Source of the DNA: Pseudomonadota bacterium
GTDB taxonomy: Bacteria > Pseudomonadota > Alphaproteobacteria > SP197
DNA length: 47,608 bases
Direction: 5' to 3'
Assembly: GCA_039028155.1 (NCBI GenBank)
Contig: JBCCIS010000038.1
Coordinates: 1 to 47,608 of the forward strand
A program made the position numbers and the translations under genes. Under the pieces are notes generated by a model that was not told where the DNA came from, searched no databases, and saw only the letters and a program-made list of their open reading frames with translations. This document shows, piece by piece, positions 9,126 to 17,730 of this stretch (position 1 is the first letter of the stretch; each line of letters starts with the position of its first letter).

Positions 9126-10813
9126 TCGACTGCCAACTCCTGAAGTGCTTCGACCAATTCCTGCTCCTTACCGAAGTACCGCACGCGGTCGTAGAAGTTT
9201 GGCCGCAGGCCTGTGTACTTGTGACGGCCTACGATCTTTCCGTCGGTTGTCTCGCCTTCAAAGTCAAAGACGATGATGTCCTGCAAGGTGATGACGTCAC
9301 CTTCCATGCCGATCACTTCGGTGATGTGGGTGATCTTGCGCGAACCGTCGCGCAGGCGCGTTGCCTGAATAATCACGTTGACCGAGCCGGCAATCTGCTC
9401 GCGCACGGTCTTGGCCGGCAAGTTATAGCCGCTCATCGCGATCATGTTCTCAATACGGCTAAGGCATTCGCGCGGATTGTTCGCGTGGATCGTGCCCATC
9501 GATCCGTCATGGCCGGTGTTCATGGCCTGCAACAGGTCGAAGGCCTCCTTGCCGCGCACCTCGCCGACGATGATACGTTCAGGCCGCATACGCAGGCAGT
9601 TCTTGACCAGGTCGGTCATCGTCACTTCGCCGATGCCTTCCAGGTTCGGTGGGCGGGTTTCCAGCCGAACGACATGGGGCTGCTGCAATTGCAGCTCAGC
9701 GGCGTCCTCGCAGGTGATGATGCGTTCGTCGCCGGCAATGTAGCGCGTCAGGCAGTTCAGCAAGGTCGTCTTGCCCGAACCCGTGCCGCCGGACACCAAT
9801 GTGTTGATGCGGCAGTGGCCGATCAGCTTGATTATGTCTGCGCCGGCCGACGAAATGGAATCGAAATCGACCAGATTGTCCAAGGTCAAGCGGTCGCGTT
9901 TGAACTTACGAATGGTGAGCGCAGCACCATCGATAGACAAGGGTGGCGCTATGACGTTGACACGGCTGCCGTCCAGCAGGCGCGCGTCGCAGATCGGGCT
10001 TGCTTCGTCGACCCGTCGGCCGACCGCGCTCACAATGCGTTGGCAGATGTTCATGAGCTGCGCGTTGTCGCGGAAGCGTATCGGTGTCAGCTCAATCTTG
10101 CCGTCAACCTCGATATAGATGTTGTTGGGGCCGTTCACCATGATGTCGGCGATGTCGTCGCGCGCGATCAGCGGCTCCAACGGTCCCAGGCCAAGAATAT
10201 CGTTACAGATATCCTCGATCAGATGCTGCTGCTCGGCGGCACTCAGCACCAGGGCCTTCATGCTGACGATTTCGCTGACCACGTCGCCGATTTCTTCGCG
10301 CACGGTCGCGGCCGGCATCTTGGCCAGTTCGGTCAGGTCGACGGACTCAATGAGCGTGTTAAAGACACTGACCTTGGTATCGTTGTGGCGCGCCTCCTCC
10401 TCGGGCGTCATAGTCGGCGCCATGTTGGTAGGCGCGCTGCCCTGCCAATCGGTCTCGTTGTCCGATTGGGGTTTGGGTTCCGACTTAGGCTTGGGCGGCG
10501 CTTTCGCGGCCGGTTGCGCCGGCTGTTCAACGACCTCCGGCACCACGTCGGCCGCCGGCGTCATGTCAAGATCATCCAGCGTATCCGTCGATCGTGCCTC
10601 ACTCGGCAGATCGTCCGTCATGTCACCCAGTGGCGCGTCATCGACCATGTCGCGCGTATCGACGTCGTCCGTCTCAACGACGCTCAGCGCGGGCTTTGAT
10701 TCCACAGGCGCCATGTCAGCCTGCGCCTTGGGCTTCGGCATGACCGGCGCGGGCTCATCGGCGACCGGCGGGGGTGCCTTCTTATCAGGTGGGCCTTGTC
10801 TTCGACCAAACAC
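9122..10813 (-). CDS. cpaF: CpaF/TadA pilus assembly ATPase
   Basis: 563 residues from a GTG start preceded by AAGGAAA. Residues 1 to ~135 are disordered, rich in Pro, Asp, Ala and Lys. The conserved ATPase then follows: '[20 protein letters not shown]' opens the N-terminal domain, Walker A '[10 protein letters not shown]' sits near residue 345, the Asp box and Walker B lie around '[13 protein letters not shown]', and the His box is '[15 protein letters not shown]'. TadA/CpaF hydrolyses ATP at the inner membrane to power Flp pilus assembly through TadB/TadC. It follows tadZ by 12 bases and overlaps tadB by four. The long acidic N-terminal extension is the only unusual part. Confidence 0.95.
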   Translation of the reverse strand: MFGRRQGPPDKKAPPPVADEPAPVMPKPKAQADMAPVESKPALSVVETDDVDTRDMVDDAPLGDMTDDLPSEARSTDTLDDLDMTPAADVVPEVVEQPAQPAAKAPPKPKSEPKPQSDNETDWQGSAPTNMAPTMTPEEEARHNDTKVSVFNTLIESVDLTELAKMPAATVREEIGDVVSEIVSMKALVLSAAEQQHLIEDICNDILGLGPLEPLIARDDIADIMVNGPNNIYIEVDGKIELTPIRFRDNAQLMNICQRIVSAVGRRVDEASPICDARLLDGSRVNVIAPPLSIDGAALTIRKFKRDRLTLDNLVDFDSISSAGADIIKLIGHCRINTLVSGGTGSGKTTLLNCLTRYIAGDERIITCEDAAELQLQQPHVVRLETRPPNLEGIGEVTMTDLVKNCLRMRPERIIVGEVRGKEAFDLLQAMNTGHDGSMGTIHANNPRECLSRIENMIAMSGYNLPAKTVREQIAGSVNVIIQATRLRDGSRKITHITEVIGMEGDVITLQDIIVFDFEGETTDGKIVGRHKYTGLRPNFYDRVRYFGKEQELVEALQELAVE

Positions 10814-10825
10814 GTGGAGCTTTCC

Positions 10826-12025
10826 TTAGGCTTTTTCCTTACTAAACAGGTTCAAGCCCCCTCTGCTCTTTTTGCGCTTCTTCAGCGCCGTTCCGGTGCG
10901 TCCGGTAACGAGCATCGCCAGCTCGCCGAACACCTCAACCGCTTTATGTTTACCGCTTGCCTCACCGATCATCTGGCCGTTGTTCAACGCTTCGCCAAAC
11001 ACGGTGGGATCATGAGGCAAGACGGCAACCGGCTTACTGCCGACGGCTTCTTCGAACTCCTTGACCGGCACTTCCGTCTTCTTGGATGCGCCGGCGTGAT
11101 TCAGCACGACACGCACTTTGCTATCTTCGCCGCGGCGTGCTTCCACGGCTTCGACAATGTTCTTTGTGTCTCGTAACGCTGCTAGGTCAAGTGTCCCAAT
11201 GATAACAGTTTCGTCGGAGTCGACCAACAACTGCTGGGCCCAGCCGGACCACATGTGCGGAATGTCGAGCACGACAAAGGCGGCCTGCTGTCGGACAAAA
11301 CTCAAGACTTGCTCAAGCGCATCGCCATCGATATCGGCGACGTTGCCGAGCGATGAGCGCGACCCAAGAATGCCAATCTGTTCATTGTGCTGCAGGACGA
11401 ACCTGCGATAGAGCTGTTCGTCGACACGCTCCGGCGCAGCCAGCATATCCTCGATACCCTGGCTTACCTCTTGGTTGTAGGCAAAGGCCGCGGTGCCGAA
11501 ACAAAGATCCAGATCGACGATGACAACGTCCTCGCCCAGATCGTTGCCAATCGACCAAGCGATGTTATGGGCGATCGTGCTTGATCCGACGCCGCCTTCG
11601 GCGCCGAACACCGCGATCGTCTTGCCCATCATCGGTGCATTGGGGTCGACAAAGATGCGTTCGACAGAGTCGATAAACGCGCCGATCGTCAAAGGTCGCA
11701 ACAGATAGTCCGACACGCCGCTTGTGATCAACGAGCGGTACTGAACGATGTCATTCTGCGAGCCGACCAGGAGCACATGGGTGCCGGCGTCGCAGTTTTC
11801 CGCGAGCTGGTCGAGCTTACGCAAAAGGTCTTCGCCGGAATCTTCGGTCTCGGCCAGAATCAGCTGCGGTGTCGGGGATTCGCCATAGTACGCGGTCGCC
11901 TCGTCGAGGGAGCCCTCGAACATGTCAATGCGGCTCTTTTGCAGCCGGCGATCCTGAGCAGCCTTCTCAACTGTCTCCCGGGTTTCCGGGTCCGTCAGGA
12001 ATGCATTGATGGAAACGCGAAGTAT
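10826..12025 (-). CDS. cpaE: CpaE/TadZ pilus-localising ParA-like ATPase, apparent ATA start
   Basis: About 399 residues. It has a receiver-like N-terminal domain, then a MinD/ParA-type ATPase with a deviant Walker A 'AVFGAEGGVGSSTIAHNIAW' (Ser where Lys usually stands), 'VVIVDLDLCFG', and later 'QAAFVVLDIPHMWS'. CpaE/TadZ places the pilus machine at the cell pole. The first standard start in frame is ATG 11923, but the frame continues upstream for 34 codons with 'RVSINAFLTDPETRETVEKA' and 'AQDRRLQKSRID', which fit the usual TadZ N terminus. No ATG, GTG or TTG exists there; AAAGGGAGA stands six bases before an ATA at 12025-12023. I therefore place the start at the ATA; the upstream in-frame stop is the cpaD stop codon itself. 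Confidence 0.85.
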   Translation of the reverse strand: MLRVSINAFLTDPETRETVEKAAQDRRLQKSRIDMFEGSLDEATAYYGESPTPQLILAETEDSGEDLLRKLDQLAENCDAGTHVLLVGSQNDIVQYRSLITSGVSDYLLRPLTIGAFIDSVERIFVDPNAPMMGKTIAVFGAEGGVGSSTIAHNIAWSIGNDLGEDVVIVDLDLCFGTAAFAYNQEVSQGIEDMLAAPERVDEQLYRRFVLQHNEQIGILGSRSSLGNVADIDGDALEQVLSFVRQQAAFVVLDIPHMWSGWAQQLLVDSDETVIIGTLDLAALRDTKNIVEAVEARRGEDSKVRVVLNHAGASKKTEVPVKEFEEAVGSKPVAVLPHDPTVFGEALNNGQMIGEASGKHKAVEVFGELAMLVTGRTGTALKKRKKSRGGLNLFSKEKA

Positions 12026-12055
12026 GGTCTGTCTCCCTTTACTCGTACTCGATCG

Positions 12056-12739
12056 TTAGTTGTCCGACGCGACGTCGAGCGCGGCGTCGCCGCCGGCCGT
12101 CGGCCAACTTGCCTGCGGGTTCTCACCGGACTGGTAGGCTTGAATGATATTGGCCGTGCGCTGTGCATCACGGGTGGTGAAGGTCCTTGACGCCACCAAG
12201 TCACCTGGATTGGCAATCATTGCCGCCAAGTTTCGTTGGGTCGAGCAGCCAAAGTTCGATGAGTTAATGTTGTCGTAGTTCCAAGACTCCTCCTGGTAGT
12301 AACCGCAATCGGGCGCAATCGCTGTATGGACAAGATAGGAAACGGTGACTTGGCCATTCATCGCGGCCTGCGGGTCCACGCCGACAAGCACCTCGCTCTT
12401 GGCTAGGCTGTGCTCCAGGGCACGACGTTGGATCTCACTTGCTAGGTTTGAGTACTCAAGCGCGCTACCAGGCATGACGATCAAGATAGGCTTTTGGCCA
12501 TTGGCCAGATAGTCGCTGACCATCATGTCGAGCTGAACCAGCTCGTCGAGCGACAGGGTCCCGGCTTCGGTGCCAACAAAGTTTGCCTGGACTAGATCAC
12601 TCTCGACGCGAATGGGGAACTTCGCTCGATAGTCGTAGTCCGCCAGCTGCACATCGGAATCCTCATATTGGCAAGCAGCCAGGCCGATAACGAACAGGGC
12701 GACCACGATTTGGCGCAGCAGGAGCGGAAGCTGTTTCAT
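12056..12739 (-). CDS. cpaD: CpaD pilus assembly lipoprotein
   Basis: 227 residues. Lipobox 'GLAACQ' gives lipidated Cys ~23. The hallmark of the CpaD family is present near residue 155: 'NSSNFGCSTQRNLAAMIANP', followed by 'DL'. CpaD is an outer-membrane-associated lipoprotein of alphaproteobacterial Flp pili, needed for pilus assembly with the CpaC secretin. AAGGGA precedes the ATG. It lies 10 bases after cpaC and about 30 before the proposed cpaE start. The length is normal. Confidence 0.92.
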   Translation of the reverse strand: MKQLPLLLRQIVVALFVIGLAACQYEDSDVQLADYDYRAKFPIRVESDLVQANFVGTEAGTLSLDELVQLDMMVSDYLANGQKPILIVMPGSALEYSNLASEIQRRALEHSLAKSEVLVGVDPQAAMNGQVTVSYLVHTAIAPDCGYYQEESWNYDNINSSNFGCSTQRNLAAMIANPGDLVASRTFTTRDAQRTANIIQAYQSGENPQASWPTAGGDAALDVASDN

Positions 12740-12749
12740 TTAAATTCCC

Positions 12750-14150
12750 TTACTCCACGATGAAGCCGATAGGCCCTGCAATTTCCTCGCCCGTCGGCGT
12801 TGGCAATCGATCCGCGTAAACTGCGTTGATACGTCCCAGGAAGTACATTTCCAGATCCGTTGCGGGCAACAAGCCGTCGGTTGGTAGCGATGCTTCGTTC
12901 TGCTCGATCGGACGGACCAGAAACGGCGTAACCAGGACCACGAGTTCGGTCTCGTCGCGTTGGAAGTTTGTGCTTCGGAAAAGCGTGCCGAGAACTGGAA
13001 TATCTTTCAGACCCGGTAAGCCTTGAATCGTCGCGTTGATATCGTTCTGCAGGAGACCGGCAATCACCAAACTGCCACCCGAAGGCAAGTCAACCGACGT
13101 GTTCGCACGTCGCACGACCAAACTGGGGATGTTGAATCCCTGAATGGTGACGGCATCCTCCTGACTGGTAGCCGAAACCTCAGCGTTTACACGTAGGCTA
13201 ATGCGGCCATCACTCAACACGACTGGGGTGAATTGAAGGGTTACGCCGAAGGGCCGAAACTCGATGGTCACCTGATTGTTTTGCCCGGGCACCGGAATCG
13301 GGAACTCGCCACCAACCAAAACGCTTGCGGGCTCGCCGGAGATCGCGGTCACGCTGGGTTCCGCCAAGATTCTTACCAAGTTATTCTGTTCCAGCGCATT
13401 GATCGATGTGTCGATGTTATTGTTGGCGCCGCCCTTGAACAGATCAAGGGTGCCGAACGTATTGGCGGATGGACCGACGCCCGTCGCCAAACCGAACAGA
13501 AAATTGCCTGAGCTGAGGTTGAGGTTGGTGTCGAAGCCAAACTCTTTAACTGCCTGTCGATTGACCTCGGCGAAGCGCACCTTCAACAGAACTTGCTGTT
13601 CGTTGCGGATGGTCAGCATATTGACGATGTTGTCGTCGGGCACGAAGCGAAGGGCTATCTGTTCCGCACTGGCGGCCACTTCAGGTGTCGACACCGTCCC
13701 CGTCAATGCGACATTGTCATTGACTGCGACGACATCGATGCTCTCATCGGGGATGAGAATGTTGAGCGTCTCGTTCAGCTCCAGCAGGTCGATACCGACC
13801 GAAACATCCAACCGCGCGATCTGCTGGCCAGCGGCGTTCAGGAACAGGACGTTCGTTGTGCCGATCTCGTTGCCGATCAGATAAGCCAGGCGCGGTGTTT
13901 TCAAGATAATGTCGGCGACTTCAGCGTTGGATGCCAAGACATCGCGCGCATCGACCGGCAGGCTGACCAGCCGCGCCTTGTTGAGCGGCAAGCCGACGCG
14001 GATCAGTGAGTCACTGGGCTGCTCGATGACCACCGCGTCGGTTGATTGTCCGTCGATTTGCTCGGCACGTGCGGAACCGGTCAAAAAAACCAACACCAGC
14101 GTTGTCATCAACGATAGGGATAGGAGGATAGTTTGGAGACGTTCGCGCAT
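12750..14150 (-). CDS. cpaC: CpaC/RcpA outer-membrane secretin
   Basis: 466 residues. Signal peptide ending ARA-EQ (~30), an N-terminal pilus-secretin domain ('LNKARLVSLPVDARDVLASN' ...), a BON/N1-like region ('ALTGTVSTPEVAASAEQIAL'), and the secretin domain from ~260 with 'GEPASVLVGGEFPIPVPGQ' and 'PFGVTLQFTPVVLSDGRISL', ending in 'TELVVLVTPFLVRP'. It forms the outer-membrane channel through which the Flp pilus leaves. Between cpaB and cpaD in the operon. A second, truncated copy of only its N-domain is encoded at 4698-5234. Confidence 0.95.
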   Translation of the reverse strand: MRERLQTILLSLSLMTTLVLVFLTGSARAEQIDGQSTDAVVIEQPSDSLIRVGLPLNKARLVSLPVDARDVLASNAEVADIILKTPRLAYLIGNEIGTTNVLFLNAAGQQIARLDVSVGIDLLELNETLNILIPDESIDVVAVNDNVALTGTVSTPEVAASAEQIALRFVPDDNIVNMLTIRNEQQVLLKVRFAEVNRQAVKEFGFDTNLNLSSGNFLFGLATGVGPSANTFGTLDLFKGGANNNIDTSINALEQNNLVRILAEPSVTAISGEPASVLVGGEFPIPVPGQNNQVTIEFRPFGVTLQFTPVVLSDGRISLRVNAEVSATSQEDAVTIQGFNIPSLVVRRANTSVDLPSGGSLVIAGLLQNDINATIQGLPGLKDIPVLGTLFRSTNFQRDETELVVLVTPFLVRPIEQNEASLPTDGLLPATDLEMYFLGRINAVYADRLPTPTGEEIAGPIGFIVE

Positions 14151-14175
14151 ACGTTTCTAAGTTCCCTCTAGGAGG

Positions 14176-15786
14176 CTATCCTCCCGAGCCGGAAAAGATG
14201 AGATCCTGCGGTATTGTTGAGCGGTACACTCGCACCTGGCCGGCATCGCCATTTAGTGTCTCGTCATAGATCAGGACACTGTCATTGCCGAAACCCTTTG
14301 GCGGTGGCGGTAACGTTAGGCCGTATAGAAGGTCCACCATCGCGCGACTCGCTTCGAAGTCAGACGTGTAATCCGCCAACCTTGTCTCGCCGCCAGGTTC
14401 ATCGCCACGCAGGACAAGTGTCAGTGTTCCTTCCGACAATGCCAACGCAATCAGCTCCGCTTGTGACGGCGTTACTTCGAGCGTCGCACTCAAGGTCTGC
14501 GGATCGATAGCTGGTACGCCAGTTGCGTTATCGAAAACGCGTTCGATATGGAGGACGCGAATGTTCTCCAAGAACATCTCGCTGAATCTGCGCGGATCCT
14601 TGATGGGTTCGTCGGATTGGTCTTCTAGCTCGAGGTTATAGATGACATCGACGTAGGCGCCGGGCATGACGAAGCCCGAAACACCGCGTGTTTCGTCGAC
14701 GGGAACCGTAATGGCACGCATTCCAGGTTCTAACGCCGTCTCAATGTAGCGGTCTTCGTTCGGCAAGAGGAGTTCGGCCGCTGTTATTGGCTGACCACCC
14801 TCGAGGTCCTGTAGCAGAAGGCCGCTCCGCAGAGCATTGGGATCGCTGACGCCCTCAACGATCCAATCAAATTGGACCTGATCCGCTGGCATGCTCGCCC
14901 ACTGCCAATCCTGATCATTGAGCAGCGTACCTTCAGCTAGGTCTCTGCTGGCGACCAGAACGCGGGTCCCTTCCGGCATGTTCCGGCCCAGGTAACTGCT
15001 TACTGCAAAGTCGGGACTAAAGCTGCGCGGAATCTCGCTTAAAGCGCCTTCGACGCGACTGCGGAGGGATAAGCTAAGTGCGCCCATCTGATTGGCCACC
15101 GCGAGGGCCTGTGCTTGGTTGGGCGTGACTTCCAAAGTGACGGTTTCGGCGACATCCGCCAACGTCTCGTTGGAGCCCTCCTCTCCGGTCCCCATGGAAA
15201 CGGCTTGGTCGATGGCCAACACCCGGATGTTCTCAAGGGCCGTTTCGCTGATCACTCTATTGGCCGTATCGCCGGTCACCGGATCCTGGGTCGGGATGTC
15301 GAAGACCATCAGCACATCGACCCGGTCACCGGGCAGAATGAACCCTGCTGTGCCGCTCCTGGCCGTCACAGCAATAGTGACCGCACGCATACCGGGAGTG
15401 AGAACGCCGGAAAGGAATCCAGCGTCGCCGCGATGAAACACTTTCGAGGACAAAACCGGTTCGCCCCCGACCATTTCGACGCGAACCGCAGAGCCGACAA
15501 ACTCACCAATCTCAGCGCGACCGTCTTCGCTACCCTTAGTTATGTAGTCGGCACTGACTGACTGCTCAGGCCATGATTGCCACCGCAGATCGTCATCGCG
15601 GACAATACGCCCGATTGGAAGGCTCTTCGCGGCAACCAGAACATCAACCGTGCTTTCCGAGACCACCGTAGGCTCGACATTGCGCGCTGCTTCTTCAGTT
15701 TCCGACAGGAAGCGGCTAACCAAAAAAGCAACAGTACCTGCGATCGCCAGAGCAACGACAATCAAGATGATCATGATGGGACGCAT
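14176..15786 (-). CDS. cpaB: CpaB/RcpC pilus protein with duplicated SAF-RcpC module
   Basis: 536 residues, about twice the usual ~270-300 of CpaB. An N-terminal membrane helix (IMIILIVVALAIAGTVAFLV) precedes two copies of the same module. Copy 1 has a SAF domain from ~48 ('VLVAAKSLPIGRIVRDDDLR') and 'PGMRAVTIAVTARSGTAGFI' with 'LPGDRVDVLMVFD'. Copy 2 has SAF from ~280 ('VLVASRDLAEGTLLNDQDWQ') and 'PGMRAITVPVDETRGVSGFV' with 'MPGAYVDVIYNLE'. Each copy ends in a 'LEVTPSQAEL'-type stretch. CpaB is a periplasmic factor acting with the CpaC secretin. The sequence is continuous with no frameshift, so this is an internal duplication rather than two genes. No clear Shine-Dalgarno is visible before ATG 15786. 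Confidence 0.92.
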   Translation of the reverse strand: MRPIMIILIVVALAIAGTVAFLVSRFLSETEEAARNVEPTVVSESTVDVLVAAKSLPIGRIVRDDDLRWQSWPEQSVSADYITKGSEDGRAEIGEFVGSAVRVEMVGGEPVLSSKVFHRGDAGFLSGVLTPGMRAVTIAVTARSGTAGFILPGDRVDVLMVFDIPTQDPVTGDTANRVISETALENIRVLAIDQAVSMGTGEEGSNETLADVAETVTLEVTPNQAQALAVANQMGALSLSLRSRVEGALSEIPRSFSPDFAVSSYLGRNMPEGTRVLVASRDLAEGTLLNDQDWQWASMPADQVQFDWIVEGVSDPNALRSGLLLQDLEGGQPITAAELLLPNEDRYIETALEPGMRAITVPVDETRGVSGFVMPGAYVDVIYNLELEDQSDEPIKDPRRFSEMFLENIRVLHIERVFDNATGVPAIDPQTLSATLEVTPSQAELIALALSEGTLTLVLRGDEPGGETRLADYTSDFEASRAMVDLLYGLTLPPPPKGFGNDSVLIYDETLNGDAGQVRVYRSTIPQDLIFSGSGG

Positions 15787-16015
15787 GGAGAGTGTCAGCC
15801 GTCCAATTTAATTGATAGTTGAGTCGCGATTTTGCCCCTATCCACGAAGGTACCTCTCGACCGCTGTTAAGCTACGTCAACCAAACGAGGTACACCATTG
15901 TGATAGCTGTGACCCCAATCACTCAGACAGTATGCAACCGTTTTCACAGTACACCCGCAAGCAATATATTGTTGTCCACAGCTAAAGGCTACGGGTTTTC
16001 CACAAGATATTGGGC

Positions 16016-16549
16016 TTAGGTAGGAAAAGCTGTTGAAAAGATTGGCAAGCGAAACCAAACGATCCAGCCCGCGATCGCGATGGCGACGCCATAGGGAAGT
16101 CCGGATGACGGGTTAAGGAGCTTGCCAAGCCAGGCTTGCTGAAACTCCCGGTTGCGTGTGCAGCGCCTTGCCAGAAGCAGCGCGACGGCGATCAAGCCGC
16201 CAGCGCAGGCAGTGTAGATCAAAAGTGGAACAATGAGTGGCCATCCGGTCCATATGGCAGCCGCGGCGAGTAGTTTGACGTCGCCACCGCCAATCATCCC
16301 TCGAAAGAAGAGCAGACTGACAACGACTAGCACCAGCATACCGACGACGCCATGCCAGAGAATTGTTGTCACATCGGCGCCAGACAGTGCCATGGCGGGA
16401 ATAGCAAGCAACGCCAAACCCAGGCAGAGAGTGTTAGGAATCAGATATCGCAGCACGTCACCGACGGCAGCGAGGCTCAGCAATGCCGGAAACGTACACG
16501 CAATAACGACTACCAGAAGTTCGAACGAGTCGGCTCCCAATACATCCAT
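16016..16549 (-). CDS. cpaA: CpaA/TadV prepilin peptidase
   Basis: 177 residues from ATG 16549; a TTG at 16585 would add 12. Six hydrophobic segments, with the two aspartates of type A24 prepilin peptidases: 'VGDVLRYLIPN' near residue 30 and 'GGGDVKLLAA' near 90 (the GxGD motif). It cleaves the Flp pilin and probably the TadE/G proteins at the inner membrane. It is in the flp operon, 212 bases after the pilin. The following 229-base gap before cpaB is AT-rich and holds no gene. Confidence 0.92.
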   Translation of the reverse strand: MDVLGADSFELLVVVIACTFPALLSLAAVGDVLRYLIPNTLCLGLALLAIPAMALSGADVTTILWHGVVGMLVLVVVSLLFFRGMIGGGDVKLLAAAAIWTGWPLIVPLLIYTACAGGLIAVALLLARRCTRNREFQQAWLGKLLNPSSGLPYGVAIAIAGWIVWFRLPIFSTAFPT

Positions 16550-16702
16550 CCTTAGAGTGTGGATCGCCGAGACGGCGCTGAGCAAGCCCCGCCGATCGCG
16601 AGGGATTAGGCTCCCTTGGACAGTCCTTCAGTGAACAGGTGGCGAATAGGCGTCAGGACGAGCGGTAAGTCGTCGACGCAAAGTGGACCCGACATATGCT
16701 AC

Positions 16703-16730
16703 GAGGGTGCGCGGTTTCCCACGCACCCTC
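16703..16730 (-). terminator. Hairpin after flp, possible attenuating terminator
   Basis: A perfect 9-bp GC-rich stem (GAGGGTGCG / CGCACCCTC) with a 10-base loop lies 31 bases after the flp stop. It has no T-tract on the flp strand. Such a stem could protect the flp transcript or cause partial termination, giving more pilin than assembly proteins; this is an inference. Confidence 0.45.
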
Positions 16731-16761
16731 GCTACGATTACAGAACGAGCGACAGTTGGTC

Positions 16762-16992
16762 TTAGCCGCCGCTGCTGCTGCCACCGCTGCCGCCGGTCGT
16801 GCCCGCCTGCTGCAGGGCGCCGGACGTCTTGGTGAACAGATTGTTGATGTCGCCACCCAACGCCAGAAGAACGGCGATAATGGCAACGGCGATGGCGCCG
16901 GCAATCAGGCCGTACTCAATGGCGGTGACGCCCTCCATGTTCTTACGGAGAGCGGTAATGTTGGCAAGAACGTGCGTGTAAAGCTTAAGCAT
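16762..16992 (-). CDS. flp: Flp-type major pilin
   Basis: 76 residues from ATG 16992, preceded by a strong AGGAGGG seven bases upstream; the longer open frame lacks such a signal. Sequence: short leader, then 'NMEGVTAIEYGLIAGAIAVA', the Flp signature with prepilin cleavage after Gly and the essential Glu-Tyr pair. After the helix comes 'NLFTKTSGALQQAG' and a C-terminal Gly/Ser tail ('GGSGGSSSGG') longer than in many Flp pilins of 50-60 residues. It is the major subunit of the pilus made by the downstream cpa/tad genes. Confidence 0.95.
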   Translation of the reverse strand: MLKLYTHVLANITALRKNMEGVTAIEYGLIAGAIAVAIIAVLLALGGDINNLFTKTSGALQQAGTTGGSGGSSSGG

Positions 16993-17307
16993 ATGTCCCT
17001 CCTGAGGGATTGTTTCGCGGAGAGGCTCGCCGGGACGAGCTGACCGCGTAGATCCTGTACCCAAGCTGGGAAACCCTCGTGGGGTCACCCAGCGCCCCGG
17101 TTGATCGAAAGTATTAATTCGAAAGCTTAATAAATCGTTACGTTCGGAAACGTCGAGAGCCTGAACGCCGACAATCGCTTCGACTGTGACAGCCGCCACA
17201 TTTGAACAGCTCAAATACTATCTTAGCGATAATGGCTGTCGAGAATATCAATCAAAGATATGGCAGATTCGCGCTGGCTGCCGACGAATCGCCACTTGCC
17301 CGAGGCC
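16993..17307. other. flp upstream region with AT-rich inverted repeat
   Basis: No gene. The stretch must contain the flp promoter (leftward). It includes an inverted repeat TATTAA-N9-TTAATA at 17112-17132, about 120 bases before the flp start, in an otherwise GC-rich context. It could be a regulator site, but it does not match the CtrA consensus (which needs N7). The remainder to 17307 shows nothing else. Confidence 0.35.
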
Positions 17308-17610
17308 TTACCCAGACGGCGCAGATCCACTGTTTTCTTTGTCTTTTTTGTGATTGAGGGCGCGCCTTAGCCACGATTCGATTCGTTCGCGCCGCCTGAG
17401 CAGCCAGGGAATGTCCTGGGCGAGGACGATCAGGCCGATCGGCAACATCCAAAGCCCCAGAACCGGAAAGAACCAGAGGAAACCGCCCAAACAGAGCGCG
17501 ACGCCCAGGCTGATACGCAACCATTTAGGCTGGCGCGCGACCCATGCCTCGAACCGATCCAGGCCATCAAGCAGTTTTTGGGGGTCGAGATACGTTTTGA
17601 TGCCGGCCAT
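17308..17610 (-). CDS. Small membrane protein, PGPGW-like
   Basis: 100 residues from ATG 17610, chosen because AAGGA lies five bases before it rather than the in-frame ATG at 17625. Two adjacent hydrophobic segments contain 'FPVLGLWMLPIGLIVLAQDI' followed by 'PWLLRRRERIESWLRR'; this resembles the PGPGW family of putative transmembrane proteins of unknown function. The tail is basic then Ser/Gly rich. It is transcribed toward flp but has no visible functional link to the pilus. Confidence 0.6.
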   Translation of the reverse strand: MAGIKTYLDPQKLLDGLDRFEAWVARQPKWLRISLGVALCLGGFLWFFPVLGLWMLPIGLIVLAQDIPWLLRRRERIESWLRRALNHKKDKENSGSAPSG

Positions 17611-17730
17611 CGATTTCCTTGGCATTCCGTGGCCAGCAAATCGGCCTTCGGGGCCGGCATGTCAACCGGCGCTTGCCTTTTGTAGCGGCGCCATGGGATG
17701 GGATGCGGGAGTTTCGATCCGGAAACCGAG

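Noticed and set aside
9221-10699. Long open frame opposite cpaF
   Set aside because: Shadow of cpaF; Arg/His-rich product with no ribosome binding site or domain.
15972-16004. Two DnaA-box-like sites (TTGTCCACA and TTTTCCACA) in the AT-rich cpaB-cpaA gap
   Set aside because: Only two, each with one mismatch, in the middle of an operon and without dnaA, parAB or other origin-linked genes nearby; likely chance.
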